DNA of 64,000 nt from Gemmatimonas groenlandica (GCF_013004105.1 NZ_CP053085.1:3720001-3784000); one strand, 5' to 3'. Shown: positions 34,988 through 43,671, numbered from the stretch's first letter. Numbers and translations: made by a program. Notes: generated from the letters alone by a model not told the origin.

Positions 34988-36883
34988 TCAGCTCTGCTGC
35001 AAGGCCAACGCCTGCAGCGGATCGAGACGACAAATGCGCAGATACAACTTGTAACGCCGCGCCGCATCCTCGTCGGTGCGCGTGAGCACCGTGTGCATCA
35101 GCGCGAGCGGCTGCGCGACGAGCGCCCCCGCTTCCCAATCTTCGAGCTTCCGATCGTCGATGATTTCCAGCAAGCGCTCGAGGATGGGCTCGGCCACCTG
35201 ATTGAGTCCAGCTTCGACCATGATGTACGCGATCTGCGTCTGGCGCACAAAGCGTCCGCGCTCGGACTGATCGCGCACCAGTTCCGCCATGAGCCGCTCG
35301 ATGGCCTTGTTGGGGCGACCGGCGCTCAATTCGGCGCGGGCGATGTCGAACGGATCACGACCGGTCGCGACGGGCGCGCGGCGCTGACGCGTGGCGCGCA
35401 GGCCGCCTTGCTGCGCGGTGGCCTCGTCGTCCGCGAGGGCTTCGCCCAGCAACTCCGCCCCATCGCCGATCGCGCTGTCGGGGGCAGACTCGTCCGCACT
35501 CGCGACCTCGGCTTCCGCCGCCTCTGGAGGAGCCTCGAGACCTTCGGCGGACAGCCAGGCCTTCGTTTCGTCGTTGGCAGAGGGCGTGTCATCCATAAGC
35601 GTCATTCCGGGGAGCTGTGGCAGGGCGCGCAGCAGCGCTTGAAGTTCGCTGCGAATGATGGCCGCCACGGGATCGAAACCGCTGCCCAGATTGGCGCACG
35701 CGGTCAGCGCGTAGCGCTGGAGGTCGAGCCAGCCGCGACCCTGCGCAGTGCCCATGAGCACTTCGCACTGTTCGAGCAGATCGGACCACCGATTGTCGAG
35801 CAGCAACGACTTGAGCCGCGCGCGAATCGGAGTGGGCGGCGCTTCGAGCAGGCGAGGATCGAGTTCCGGCGCGCGGACGCGCAACTCGCCCCAGCGGAAC
35901 GCCCGTAACATCGCGTACGGCGCCGGGCTGGTGGCGTCCTGCTGACGCAACCACTTGGCGACGACGATCACGCGCTGCGCGGCATCCTGTTTGTTGACGG
36001 GCTCCGGCGTTTGCGGTCCATCGGCGGGGGCATCGCCTGCGCCACCTGTTTCGGTTTCCACGATGTCTTCGATCGGATCCGGGTCGAGCTCGAGCTTGCG
36101 GGCGAGCGTGCTCCCAGCGAAGCGTCGCAGTTCATCCAACCCGTTGCGAAGCCCGGTGTACGCGGGGGCCTCGCGGCCGAAGCGATCGTCGGACACGGCT
36201 TCGAGCGCGGCGAGACCGGCCGTGGCGGCATCGATATCGGACACGAGCGCTTTGTAAAACACCTTCCCCGTGTTCTCGATCGCGGCGTCGGCGGCTTCGG
36301 GCATGATCTTGCCCATGGCTTCCGCTTCGCTCCGCGCCGCGTTGAGGCTCTTCTGTGCGTCGTACGCGGCCGCACCGATGGCGATTTCGGTCGGTACACT
36401 GCGCGACGCGTTGTAATCGAGCAGCGACAATGCGCCCGACGCGATGGTGAGCTGTTGCAGCGGCAGCGTGAGCTTGTTGCCGATCCACTCCAGCGGGCCG
36501 CTGCGCAGTTCGTAGTCGCCGTCTTCGCCTTCGGGATAGCAGGAATCCCAGTACTGCTCCAGAATGCCCCGCAGCAGTTCGATGCCGGTGTGCAATCCGG
36601 ACACGCCCTGACGCTGCAGCAGCGCCTCCGTCATCCAGGCAGCGAGCTGCAGGTCCTTGGTGGACTTGCTGAGCAGTTCGGTGCCGATGGTGGTCGCGCG
36701 CTGCCAGTCGGCGACTTTCCGGTCGGCCGACAGGTTGCCGTCTTTGTCGGGGACCGCGAGCTCTTCCCGCCGCGCTTCCTTGAAGGCGTCGTACTGCGGA
36801 TCGTAGCGCATGTCGCTGCCGGCGGGGTTCTCACCCGGAATCGGCGCGAGCAGCGTCGTGAGGAGCTCGGAGTTTACTGGCAT
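34988..36883 (-). CDS. tssA: T6SS cap/coordination protein TssA (ImpA type)
   Basis: Coordinates priming and polymerisation of the sheath and tube. The 631-residue protein starts with the ImpA N-terminal domain (LLAPIPGENPAGSDMRYDPQYDAF; WMTEALLQRQGVSGLHTGIELL), then a helical middle with an acidic linker (about 265-300) and a C-terminal region containing FDIARAELSAGRPNKAIERLMAEL and the closing TPR-like helices. An Ala/Glu-rich stretch near residues 430-500 is probably disordered. It follows tagJ by 76 bases in the operon. Confidence 0.92.
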   Translation of the reverse strand: MPVNSELLTTLLAPIPGENPAGSDMRYDPQYDAFKEARREELAVPDKDGNLSADRKVADWQRATTIGTELLSKSTKDLQLAAWMTEALLQRQGVSGLHTGIELLRGILEQYWDSCYPEGEDGDYELRSGPLEWIGNKLTLPLQQLTIASGALSLLDYNASRSVPTEIAIGAAAYDAQKSLNAARSEAEAMGKIMPEAADAAIENTGKVFYKALVSDIDAATAGLAALEAVSDDRFGREAPAYTGLRNGLDELRRFAGSTLARKLELDPDPIEDIVETETGGAGDAPADGPQTPEPVNKQDAAQRVIVVAKWLRQQDATSPAPYAMLRAFRWGELRVRAPELDPRLLEAPPTPIRARLKSLLLDNRWSDLLEQCEVLMGTAQGRGWLDLQRYALTACANLGSGFDPVAAIIRSELQALLRALPQLPGMTLMDDTPSANDETKAWLSAEGLEAPPEAAEAEVASADESAPDSAIGDGAELLGEALADDEATAQQGGLRATRQRRAPVATGRDPFDIARAELSAGRPNKAIERLMAELVRDQSERGRFVRQTQIAYIMVEAGLNQVAEPILERLLEIIDDRKLEDWEAGALVAQPLALMHTVLTRTDEDAARRYKLYLRICRLDPLQALALQQS

Positions 36884-36959
36884 GTCGAGAAGGAGAAACG
36901 GAAACGTCGACCGCCGTCACCGCACGACGCGGTGACGGCCCGGTACCGACGGGCGTCGG

Positions 36960-37661
36960 TCAGGACGCGATGACGAGTTCCCGCACATCCACGAGCGGCA
37001 CGAGCCGATCGTCGACGCGCAGCAACTTCTGCCCAACCGGAGCAAAATCACCGGAGGGGAGATCCTCCCAGTCGGTGGCGCGTCCGAGCCGGATTTCGTC
37101 TTCGGCGTGTCGCCACGCGCCGACCGAGAGGGCGGGCAGCAGAATTTCGCCGAGTTCCTTGTCGGCCACGGAGGGGCCGGTGCGCAGCTGAGCCGGTGCC
37201 CAATGCAGATCGCGCAGGCGCGCTGGCGCGGGCATGGACAGCGACGCGAGATGCGCGAAGGGGATCCAGAGATAGCGTCCGCCGGCGATCACTTCGAGGC
37301 GGGCGCCGAGTCGGGGGTCAGCGTCTTCGATCGAGGCGAACGGTTCGCCGTTGAGCGTGCCGCTGACCGGCGACGGGGCGACGGTGATCGGAAAATCGCC
37401 CGTGTCGAACATGTGTTCGCGCACGCGCTCCGCCTCGATGGCGGAGCGGTAGAGCATCGTGCCGGCTTCGGCCATGTGGCCGTTCTTGGCGAGCACGTCG
37501 AGCTGCTTCTGCGCCCGCGACCAATCGCCGGCGAAGGTGAGCAGCTCGAACAGAAACGTGCGCCGTTGGGCGTCGGCCGGAAAATTCCGGAGCTCGACGC
37601 CCAACGTTTCGATTGCCGCGCCAAGTTGGCCGGCCGCGTAGAGAGCTTGCGAGGAGGCCAT
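36960..37661 (-). CDS. tagJ: T6SS accessory protein TagJ (ImpE family)
   Basis: Sheath-associated accessory protein. In systems studied elsewhere TagJ binds TssB and the TPR-type TssA partner. The 233-residue protein has TPR-like helices at the N-terminus (ALYAAGQLGAAIETLGVELRNFPADAQRR) and the ImpE fold (RLEVIAGGRYLWIPFAHLASL, LLPALSVGAW, DWEDLPSGDFAPVGQKLL). It starts 15 bases after hcp. Not all T6SS have TagJ, so it helps place the cluster among TagJ-bearing subtypes. Confidence 0.9.
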   Translation of the reverse strand: MASSQALYAAGQLGAAIETLGVELRNFPADAQRRTFLFELLTFAGDWSRAQKQLDVLAKNGHMAEAGTMLYRSAIEAERVREHMFDTGDFPITVAPSPVSGTLNGEPFASIEDADPRLGARLEVIAGGRYLWIPFAHLASLSMPAPARLRDLHWAPAQLRTGPSVADKELGEILLPALSVGAWRHAEDEIRLGRATDWEDLPSGDFAPVGQKLLRVDDRLVPLVDVRELVIAS

Positions 37662-37676
37662 GGCGCGGGCCTCGCT

Positions 37677-38168
37677 TTACGCCGAGACCTTGGTGAGATC
37701 CCACGAGGCCTGACCGGCCACCGCGAGCTTGCCCTTGTCGTCCTGCGTCTTGTATTCGATCTCGACCTTGGCGAACGCGAGCGAGAGGGACTCGGTCGGC
37801 GTGTCATCACCACCGCTCGAACCCGACCACTGCACGGACTCCACCATCACGTCGGTGAACGTGTAGGTGAGGAAGATGTCCTGGCCGCCGGTGCCGGTGG
37901 CCTTGCGCATCGAGACCGTCGCCTTGTCATAGTGCTGACCCGTGCAGCAGGCGGCGAAGAGCGCGGCCGACGACTTCTCGGTCTTCTTCATGACGTTGAA
38001 GCTGGACACGGACACGCGACCGGCGGAGAGGCCGTCACGGCCCGGTCCGACCGACGTCGGGTTGGAGGCGCCCCAGCTGAACGAATAGATCTCGATTTTC
38101 TTCTCGAAGCCCTTCGCGGTGCACTCACCTTCAACGCCGGTGATATCGAGATACGTATCGAATGCCAT
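37677..38168 (-). CDS. hcp: T6SS inner-tube protein Hcp (TssD)
   Basis: Forms hexameric rings that stack as the expelled tube. The 163-residue product begins AFDTYLDITGVEGE, then YSFSWGASNPTS, VSSFNVMKKTEKSSAAL and the C-terminal beta-strand region QDIFLTYTFTDVMVESVQWSG, all family hallmarks. Lengths of 160-170 are usual. Lying between tssC and tagJ it is probably the most abundant product of the operon. Confidence 0.96.
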   Translation of the reverse strand: MAFDTYLDITGVEGECTAKGFEKKIEIYSFSWGASNPTSVGPGRDGLSAGRVSVSSFNVMKKTEKSSAALFAACCTGQHYDKATVSMRKATGTGGQDIFLTYTFTDVMVESVQWSGSSGGDDTPTESLSLAFAKVEIEYKTQDDKGKLAVAGQASWDLTKVSA

Positions 38169-38221
38169 GTGCGTGATACTCCAGGGTTAATGAATGAAAG
38201 AACGTTCAGAGACGGGCGGGA

Positions 38222-39700
38222 CTACTTCGCGGCGGCGGGGAGCTCGGCCACCAGACGCATCGACACGGCCAGCTCGTCGAGCTGATAGTGCGGACGCAGG
38301 AACGCGACGGCGCGATAGGCGCCCGGCTTACCCGGGATTTCTACCACATCGACGCGCGCTTCCGACAACGGCTTCTTCGCCTTGATCGAGGCGGTGGCCC
38401 CTTCGACGGCGACGTAGTTCTGGATCCAGCGGTTCAGGAACGAATCCACTTCGGCACGCGACGTGTAGCCGCCGATCTTGTCGCGCATCATCACCTTGAG
38501 GTAATGGGCGAAGCGAGACGTAGCGAAGATGTACGGCAGCTGCGCCGACAACCGCGCGGCCGCGGTGGCACCCGGCGAGTCGTAGGCCTTGGGCTTCTGG
38601 GCCGACTGCACCGAGAAGAAGGCGGCGTTGGCGGTGCCCTTCTGGTGCACGAGCGGCGCGAAGCCGAGGTCGGCGAGTTCCTTCTCGCGACGATCGGTGA
38701 TCTGCACTTCGGTCGGGCACTTCATGGCGAGTTCGCCGGACTCGGTGCGGAAGTTGTGGATGGGGAGGCCTTCGACCAATCCACCGCTCTCGACACCGCG
38801 GATCTGCGCACACCATCCGTACATCGCGAACGCCTTGTTGACGTTCGCGGCCATGGCGTAGGCGGCGTTGCCCCAGCAGTAATGCTCGTGGTTCGAACCA
38901 TCGACGCGCTCTTCGTAGTTGAACGCTTCGACCGGCACGGTGGCCGCGCCGTAGGGCTCGCGCATGAGCACGCGCGGCGCGGCGAGCGCGACGTAGCGGG
39001 CATCTTCGCTCGAGCGGAACGTCTTCCAGCGGGCGTACTCGGTGCTGTCGAAGATCTTGGCGAGATCGCGCGGCGTGTCGAGGTCCGTCCAGCTCTGCAG
39101 GTTGAGCATGTCGTGCGACGCGGCCGTCATGAACGGTGCGTGCGCGGCCGCCGCCACGTTGGAGATCTTCTCGAGCAGTTCGATGTCCTGACCGCTCTTG
39201 TCGAACTGATAGTCGCCGACAAGCGCGCCGAACGGCGTACCACCGAACACGCCGTACTCTTCTTCGTACGCCTTTTTGAACAGCGCACTCTGATCGAACT
39301 CGGGCGCGCGCTGCAGATCGCGCAGCAGGTCCTTCTTGGAGACGTTGAGCACCTTGATCTTGAGCATGGCGCTCGTCTCGCTCTGCTTCATCAAGAACTG
39401 CAGGCCACGCCACGACCCCTCGAGCTTCTGGAAGTCGGGGTGGTGCATGATCTCGTTGACCTGCAGCGACAGCAGATGATCGATCTGCGCGATACGCGCA
39501 TTGATCATCGTCTCGGTGTCGCGATTGATCGTGATCGCGCCTTCGAGCACTTCGCTGACGAACCGCTTCACCAGATCCTTGCCGCGACCCTTGGTCTCGG
39601 CATCCTTGCCCATCTTGCCTTGCTCGACGATCTGGTCGAGCAGCGAGAGTTCGGCATCGGTCGTGACGGCTTGTGCGCCCGCCTTTTGTGCTTCGGCCAT
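38222..39700 (-). CDS. tssC: T6SS contractile sheath large subunit TssC (VipB)
   Basis: Forms the sheath with TssB. The 492-residue protein has the N-terminal TssB-interaction helix and signatures such as LEGSWRGLQFLMKQSET, GALVGDYQFD, DTPRDLAKIFDSTEYARWKTFR, YCWGNAAYAMAANVNKAF and the C-terminal RFAHYLKVMMRDKIGGY. The length and conserved order are standard. It starts one base after the tssB stop, so expression is coupled. Confidence 0.97.
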   Translation of the reverse strand: MAEAQKAGAQAVTTDAELSLLDQIVEQGKMGKDAETKGRGKDLVKRFVSEVLEGAITINRDTETMINARIAQIDHLLSLQVNEIMHHPDFQKLEGSWRGLQFLMKQSETSAMLKIKVLNVSKKDLLRDLQRAPEFDQSALFKKAYEEEYGVFGGTPFGALVGDYQFDKSGQDIELLEKISNVAAAAHAPFMTAASHDMLNLQSWTDLDTPRDLAKIFDSTEYARWKTFRSSEDARYVALAAPRVLMREPYGAATVPVEAFNYEERVDGSNHEHYCWGNAAYAMAANVNKAFAMYGWCAQIRGVESGGLVEGLPIHNFRTESGELAMKCPTEVQITDRREKELADLGFAPLVHQKGTANAAFFSVQSAQKPKAYDSPGATAAARLSAQLPYIFATSRFAHYLKVMMRDKIGGYTSRAEVDSFLNRWIQNYVAVEGATASIKAKKPLSEARVDVVEIPGKPGAYRAVAFLRPHYQLDELAVSMRLVAELPAAAK

Positions 39701-39701
39701 G

Positions 39702-40208
39702 TTAGCTCTCCAGCCCGAGTTCGGCCTTCAGCTTGGCCATCTTGTCGGCGTCGCCCAGCGTGTCCTGCAGCACTTCGTCGAGCTTCTCGTTGGTCTGCAG
39801 GTTGGCGCGCAGGTTGGCGAGTTCGGTGCGCAGCTCGAGCAGCTCGCGGAGTGGCTTGACCTGCTTGGCCACGGCGTCGGGGGAGAAGTCGTCCATGCTG
39901 CGGAAATTCAGTTCGACGCCAAGCTTGGGCGCGTCGGCATCTTCGCTGAGCTTGTTCTCGACAGAGAACTGCAGGCGCGGCTTCATGCTGGCGAGCGTGT
40001 CGTCGAAGTTGTCGGGCGTGATCTCGACGAACTTGCGATCCTTCAAGCGCGGGAGCGGCTCCGCGGGGTTCCCGCTGAAGTCACCGAGCACGCCCATGAG
40101 GAAGGGAAGTTCCTTCATCTCGATGGCGCCGCCGGTTTCGACCTCGTAGGAGATCTGAATGCGAGGCGGGCGGACTCGTTCGAGTTTTTTCTGCGTACTT
40201 TCGGCCAT
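39702..40208 (-). CDS. tssB: T6SS contractile sheath small subunit TssB (VipA)
   Basis: Pairs with TssC to make the sheath protomer. The 168-residue product has VRPPRIQISYEVETGGA, ELPFLMGVLGDFSG (the conserved FxxGVLxDxSG), RKFVEITPDNFDDTLASMKPRL and the C-terminal helix that is exposed on the sheath and recognised by ClpV. It is the first gene of the leftward T6SS operon, with a 210-base divergent region to tssK1 upstream. Confidence 0.96.
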   Translation of the reverse strand: MAESTQKKLERVRPPRIQISYEVETGGAIEMKELPFLMGVLGDFSGNPAEPLPRLKDRKFVEITPDNFDDTLASMKPRLQFSVENKLSEDADAPKLGVELNFRSMDDFSPDAVAKQVKPLRELLELRTELANLRANLQTNEKLDEVLQDTLGDADKMAKLKAELGLES

Positions 40209-40273
40209 GCAACACTCCGGCGCGATTGAAACTGAAGGGAGGGGGAGGGTTCTGCTCGTCGAGCAAGGACCCT

Positions 40274-40302
40274 AGTGTCCCATGCAATCCCGTCGTTGTC
40301 AA
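40274..40302 (-). promoter_or_regulatory. Candidate sigma-70-like promoter for the tssB operon
   Basis: Reading leftwards, a perfect TTGACA (40302-40297) is followed 17 bases later by GACACT (40279-40274), which matches the TATAAT consensus at three of six positions. It sits about 65 bases before the tssB start. I see no convincing sigma-54 site. Prediction from sequence only. Confidence 0.35.
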
Positions 40303-40312
40303 GCAAGTGCCA

Positions 40313-40330
40313 CGTTGCAGTGATGCAACG
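40313..40330. promoter_or_regulatory. Inverted repeat in the divergent tssB/tssK1 region
   Basis: The half-sites cgttgca and tgcaacg are perfectly symmetric around gtga. A second, outer pair gccac/gtggc flanks it. It lies just upstream of the candidate leftward promoter and about 90 bases before tssK1, so it is well placed as an operator controlling both T6SS arms. Confidence 0.4.
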
Positions 40331-40418
40331 GTCTGGTGGCATTACGGTCGGGTCATTTCACGCGTGCTGAGTTCGGGGGGCCTCTGACGAGGCGCGGGAA
40401 GTCAGGATACGTTGGGGG

Positions 40419-41765
40419 ATGCGCCACTCCCCGCCAGTACTTTGGACCAAGGGCGTCCTCCTCACGCCGCAGCATCTGCAGGCGCAGGATCGACATCACG
40501 AAGAGACGCTCGCCTTTCAGGTCGGTGCGCTCGCCTTCAGCCCGTGGGGGCTGTCGCAGCTCTCACTCGACTTGGACGCGCTCGCGGGTGGCACACTCGT
40601 CACCACCACGATCGCCGGTCGCTTCGCCGATGGCTTGCTGTTCGACGCACCGTTGGCCGGCGCGACGCCACCGCCCAAGTCGCTGGCGGGTGCCTTCGGC
40701 CCCGATCAGGAGACAGCGCTCGCGTACGTCGCCGTCCCGGAGTACCGTCCGGGTGCGCGCAATGTGGCCCGGCGGGGCGAGTACGCCTCGGCCCGATGGC
40801 TCGCCGATGAGCAGTTGCTGCGCGATGAAACGACCGGCCTGACCGAGCGACCGATCCAGGTGTCGCCGCCGTCGTTGCGCCTGCTGCTGGAGGGTGAGAG
40901 TCTCGAAGGGTACACGGCGATGCCGATTGCCCGGTTGCGCCGTGCGCCCTCGGGCGATCTCACGCTCGATCCGCAGTTCGTCCCGCCGTTGCTCGACCTG
41001 TCGGCGAGCGATGTCATGATGGGCATGATGCGGCGCCTCACCGAACGGTTGTCGGCGCGCAGCGCCGCCCTGTCGGGAAGCCGCCGTCAGCGCAATCAGG
41101 GCTTGGCCGATTTCACCGTCGCCGACGTCGGCAGTTTCTGGCTGCTGTATACCGTGAATACGCACCTGCCGGCGATCCGCCATCTCCATGAGGTGCGACG
41201 CGGTCACCCCGCCGCGCTTTGGGAGGCGATGCTGGCGCTGGTCGGCTCGCTGTCGGCGTTCTCGACGAGTGGCGATGCGCGTTCATTGCCAACCTACGAT
41301 CATCTGCGTCTCGGCGAGGGGTTCTTCGAGCTCGAACGTCGGCTCTATGAACTGCTCGACGGCGCGGTGGTCGATGCGGCGATTGCCTTGCCGCTCAAGC
41401 CGGTGCGCGCGACGCTGCACGCGGTCGCCATCGAACAGGTGAAGTGGCTGGAGGCCCCGCAGTGGTTCCTCGCCGTAAGCGCCCCGCTGCGCCAGCAGGA
41501 GTTGATCCCGAAAGTGTTGCAGGGGTGCAAGGTCGGTGCAGCCGACGTGGTCGACACGCTGATCCGTCAGGCGCTGCCCGGTATCGAGCTCGCGCACATC
41601 TCGTCGCCACCCTCGGCCGTTCCGGTGAAGCTGGACTTTCAATACTTCGCGATCCGAAAGGCGGGGAGCGCGTGGGATGCGATCGAGCGTGCGCGCAACC
41701 TGGCCGTGTACGTCCCGGCCGAACTGGTCGACGCGCGGTTCGAACTGGTGATCGTCCTCCGCTAG
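40419..41765 (+). CDS. tssK: T6SS baseplate protein TssK, copy 1
   Basis: Trimeric adaptor that docks the baseplate wedges to the TssJLM membrane complex. The 448-residue protein begins with the shell-domain signature VLWTKGVLLTPQHLQAQDRHHEETL, followed by MPIARLRRAPSGDLTLDPQFVPPLLDL and the C-terminal head-domain segments WFLAVSAPLRQQELI and LKPVRATLHAVAIEQ. It heads the rightward arm. A second, divergent TssK lies at 43672, so the two may form mixed or specialised baseplates. ATG 40419 fits the family start. Confidence 0.93.
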   Translation: MRHSPPVLWTKGVLLTPQHLQAQDRHHEETLAFQVGALAFSPWGLSQLSLDLDALAGGTLVTTTIAGRFADGLLFDAPLAGATPPPKSLAGAFGPDQETALAYVAVPEYRPGARNVARRGEYASARWLADEQLLRDETTGLTERPIQVSPPSLRLLLEGESLEGYTAMPIARLRRAPSGDLTLDPQFVPPLLDLSASDVMMGMMRRLTERLSARSAALSGSRRQRNQGLADFTVADVGSFWLLYTVNTHLPAIRHLHEVRRGHPAALWEAMLALVGSLSAFSTSGDARSLPTYDHLRLGEGFFELERRLYELLDGAVVDAAIALPLKPVRATLHAVAIEQVKWLEAPQWFLAVSAPLRQQELIPKVLQGCKVGAADVVDTLIRQALPGIELAHISSPPSAVPVKLDFQYFAIRKAGSAWDAIERARNLAVYVPAELVDARFELVIVLR

Positions 41766-41773
41766 CGCGGACG

Positions 41774-41815
41774 CCGCTCACGCGGCTGCCGCTCACGCGG
41801 CTGCCGCGTGAGCGG
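41774..41815. terminator. Terminator-like hairpin between convergent tssK1 and the proline-rich gene
   Basis: A 13-base sequence, ccgctcacgcggc, occurs twice in tandem and is followed by its perfect complement gccgcgtgagcgg (41803-41815). The first copy forms a 13-bp stem with a 16-base loop. No T-run is present. It lies in the 58 bases between two convergent genes and may serve both. Confidence 0.55.
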
Positions 41816-41823
41816 AGGACGGG

Positions 41824-42660
41824 TCACTTCAGCTTGGGTGCGCTGACCGACGGCGCCTTGGGGACGGCCGGCTGCGTTGGCACCTTGGGCTGCGGCTTCC
41901 GCAGCACAAAGACAACGACGATGACGGCGAGCAGGATCACGACGTTGATGACGACGATCAGCCCCATCGGGATGGATCGTTTGGCCGGCGCGGCAGCGGT
42001 CGGCTTGGGGGCGGCCGGCGTCGGAGCCGGCGGTACGACCGGTGCGGCCGCCTGACTGATCAGCCGGGTGAAATCACTCGGTCCCGACGTGGCCTTGGGC
42101 GCGGCGCCGCCCATGGGTGAGAGCGGCGTGGCGCCGCCCTGACCGAACATCGGCGGCGGCAGCACGCCGGGCGGTAACCCGGGTGCTGCGCCCATCGGCG
42201 AGGCCGCCAGCGGTGAGGCTGCCATGGGCGAGGCGCCCATCGGCGAGGCGCCCAGACCCGAGCCGGCGGGCGTGACCGACGGCGTAATCGGGAGCGGCGC
42301 GACGGGCGCGCTGGAGGCCGGTGCCGGCGAACCGAAGAGCGGCGAGTTGCCAAAGACGGGCGACACGTTGCCCGGCGACGGTGGCGTCGGCGCAAACGGC
42401 GCCGGCGCGGAGGGGGCGGGCGACGACGGACTGGGGGCCGCCATGAAGCTTGGCGGCGTCACGATGCCGGGCATCGAGGACGCCGGCGGCACGTTCGGTG
42501 TCGGTACGCTGCCGAGGGGAGACCAGGCGGCGGGTGCGACGGGCGACGGCGGTAGCGCGCTCGGGAGCGGCGCCGCGGTGGACGGGGCGGAGAACATCTG
42601 CGTGAACTCGCCAGGTCCGCTCTTGGGCGGCGGCGGGGCCGGCGCGGGTGGCAGAGTTGA
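41824..42660 (-). CDS. C-terminal part of a proline-rich, membrane-anchored T6SS-locus protein (split by an embedded adapter)
   Basis: This frame continues the gene that starts at 43513 but is shifted relative to it because of the adapter at 42661-42693. The first internal ATG is at 42597, yet the frame is already coding upstream of it (STLPPAPAPPPPKSGPGEFTQMF). It is a long Pro/Ala/Ser-rich disordered region with two more copies of the FTxMF-type motif (GEFTQMFSAP; SDFTRLISQ), GASPM/AASPM repeats and one transmembrane helix near the end (MGLIVVINVVILLAVIVVVFVL), then a short tail. It is therefore probably a tail-proximal membrane anchor. Function unknown. Confidence 0.7.
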   Translation of the reverse strand, partial: STLPPAPAPPPPKSGPGEFTQMFSAPSTAAPLPSALPPSPVAPAAWSPLGSVPTPNVPPASSMPGIVTPPSFMAAPSPSSPAPSAPAPFAPTPPSPGNVSPVFGNSPLFGSPAPASSAPVAPLPITPSVTPAGSGLGASPMGASPMAASPLAASPMGAAPGLPPGVLPPPMFGQGGATPLSPMGGAAPKATSGPSDFTRLISQAAAPVVPPAPTPAAPKPTAAAPAKRSIPMGLIVVINVVILLAVIVVVFVLRKPQPKVPTQPAVPKAPSVSAPKLK

Positions 42661-42693
42661 TCGTCGGCAGCGTCAGATGTGTATAAGAGACAG
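42661..42693 (+). other. Illumina Nextera read-1 adapter embedded in the assembly
   Basis: These 33 bases are identical to the Nextera transposase adapter (tcgtcggcagcgtc followed by the 19-base mosaic end agatgtgtataagagacag). On the opposite strand it translates to the well-known contaminant peptide SYTHLTLPT. It interrupts a coding sequence and shifts its frame, so this is an assembly error, not a natural insertion. An unknown amount of true sequence may be missing here. Confidence 0.98.
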
Positions 42694-43513
42694 GTTCCGT
42701 TGGAGGCCGATACGCCGGCATTCCGCCTTGTGTCGTGTTGAGCGACGGATACTGATCTAATGATGGCGTCTCTTGTGCCAACATTGGTGGGATTTCGCGA
42801 ACGGGGACAGGCGCGGGAACCGGCGCCGCCGGGATACTGGGTGCCCCGAACATCTGCGTAAACGCCCCCGGCGCGGCCGGAGCGGGAGCCGGAGCAGGGA
42901 TGGGAGCAGGCGCAGGCGCAGGCGTCGGCGCGGCGGCCGCTGCCGGTGCTGCCGGTGCTGCCGGTGCTGCCGGTGCTGCGGGAATGCTGGGCGCGCCGAA
43001 CATCTGTGTAAACGCCCCCGGCGCGTTTGCGGCTCCGGGTGCAACGATGACCGGCGGGGCTATCGGCGGGGCTATCGGCGGGGCCACGGGCGGCTCAACC
43101 GGTGCGGCGACAACAGGTGGCAACTCGACCGGTGCCACCTCGATCGGTTGCGCCGCGTCCGGCGCGGCGATCACCGGCGCCGGCACCATCGGTTCCACCA
43201 GCGGCGCCACGTCGCCGGGCGGCACACGAGCGGCCAGCCAGCCGGGAAACGAGGTCAGTCCCGCCAAGAACTCGGTCACGATCGCAAAGCCCGACGGCAG
43301 CGTCGCGGTTTCGAGCACGCGGTTCTTGTCGGCACCCGGAAGGCGCGTGAGCATCGTGCGCAGCCGGTCCACATCCTCCGGGCCAGCGGCATCGGCGAGG
43401 TGCACCATCACGACACGACCGGTCGCCAGCTCCTGCGCGTTGTGGCTGCGAATGCCGTCGTCTACCGCCACGCACTTCAGGAGGCGGTAGCGGGCATTGA
43501 AATCTTCGCTCAT
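42694..43513 (-). CDS. N-terminal part of the proline-rich T6SS-locus protein, kinase-N-lobe-like domain
   Basis: From ATG 43513 the first 100 residues (RYRLLKCVAVDDG...ELATGRVVMVHLADA...LETATLPSGFAIVTEFLAG) read like a degenerate protein-kinase N-lobe without a catalytic loop, so a pseudokinase-type fragment is my best guess. After it comes Pro/Ala-rich linker with two copies of the motif APGAFTQMFGAPSIPAAP. Native coding ends at the adapter (42693). The open frame that continues to 42074 is out of register with the true gene. Its place between two tssK genes suggests a T6SS regulatory or baseplate-tethering role, unproven. Confidence 0.7.
42939..42974 (+). repeat. 9-base tandem repeat in the proline-rich gene
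   Basis: Four tandem copies of gctgccggt encode AAP-type repeats on the leftward strand, in the linker between the two FTQMFGAP motifs. Confidence 0.8.
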
Positions 43514-43671
43514 GGTCGGGAAGTGCCGGAAGAGTGCACGGTGGCGCCGGAACGACGCGACAACCGCACCGCTGATGTATTCTTCAATTGTTCACGCGCC
43601 CTCGGCCGCGCGCAATGCACAACGCGTAATGCGCGTTCGCCCACCCGGCCTGACACGATGCACCTGATGCC

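Noticed and set aside
37107-38285. Rightward frame opposite tagJ and hcp
   Set aside because: Spans two well-supported genes on the other strand and shows antisense composition.
42074-43513. A continuous 479-residue leftward frame through the adapter
   Set aside because: Beyond 42693 it reads the Nextera adapter and then the wrong frame of the real gene (Arg-rich, no motif), so its C-terminal third is not a protein.
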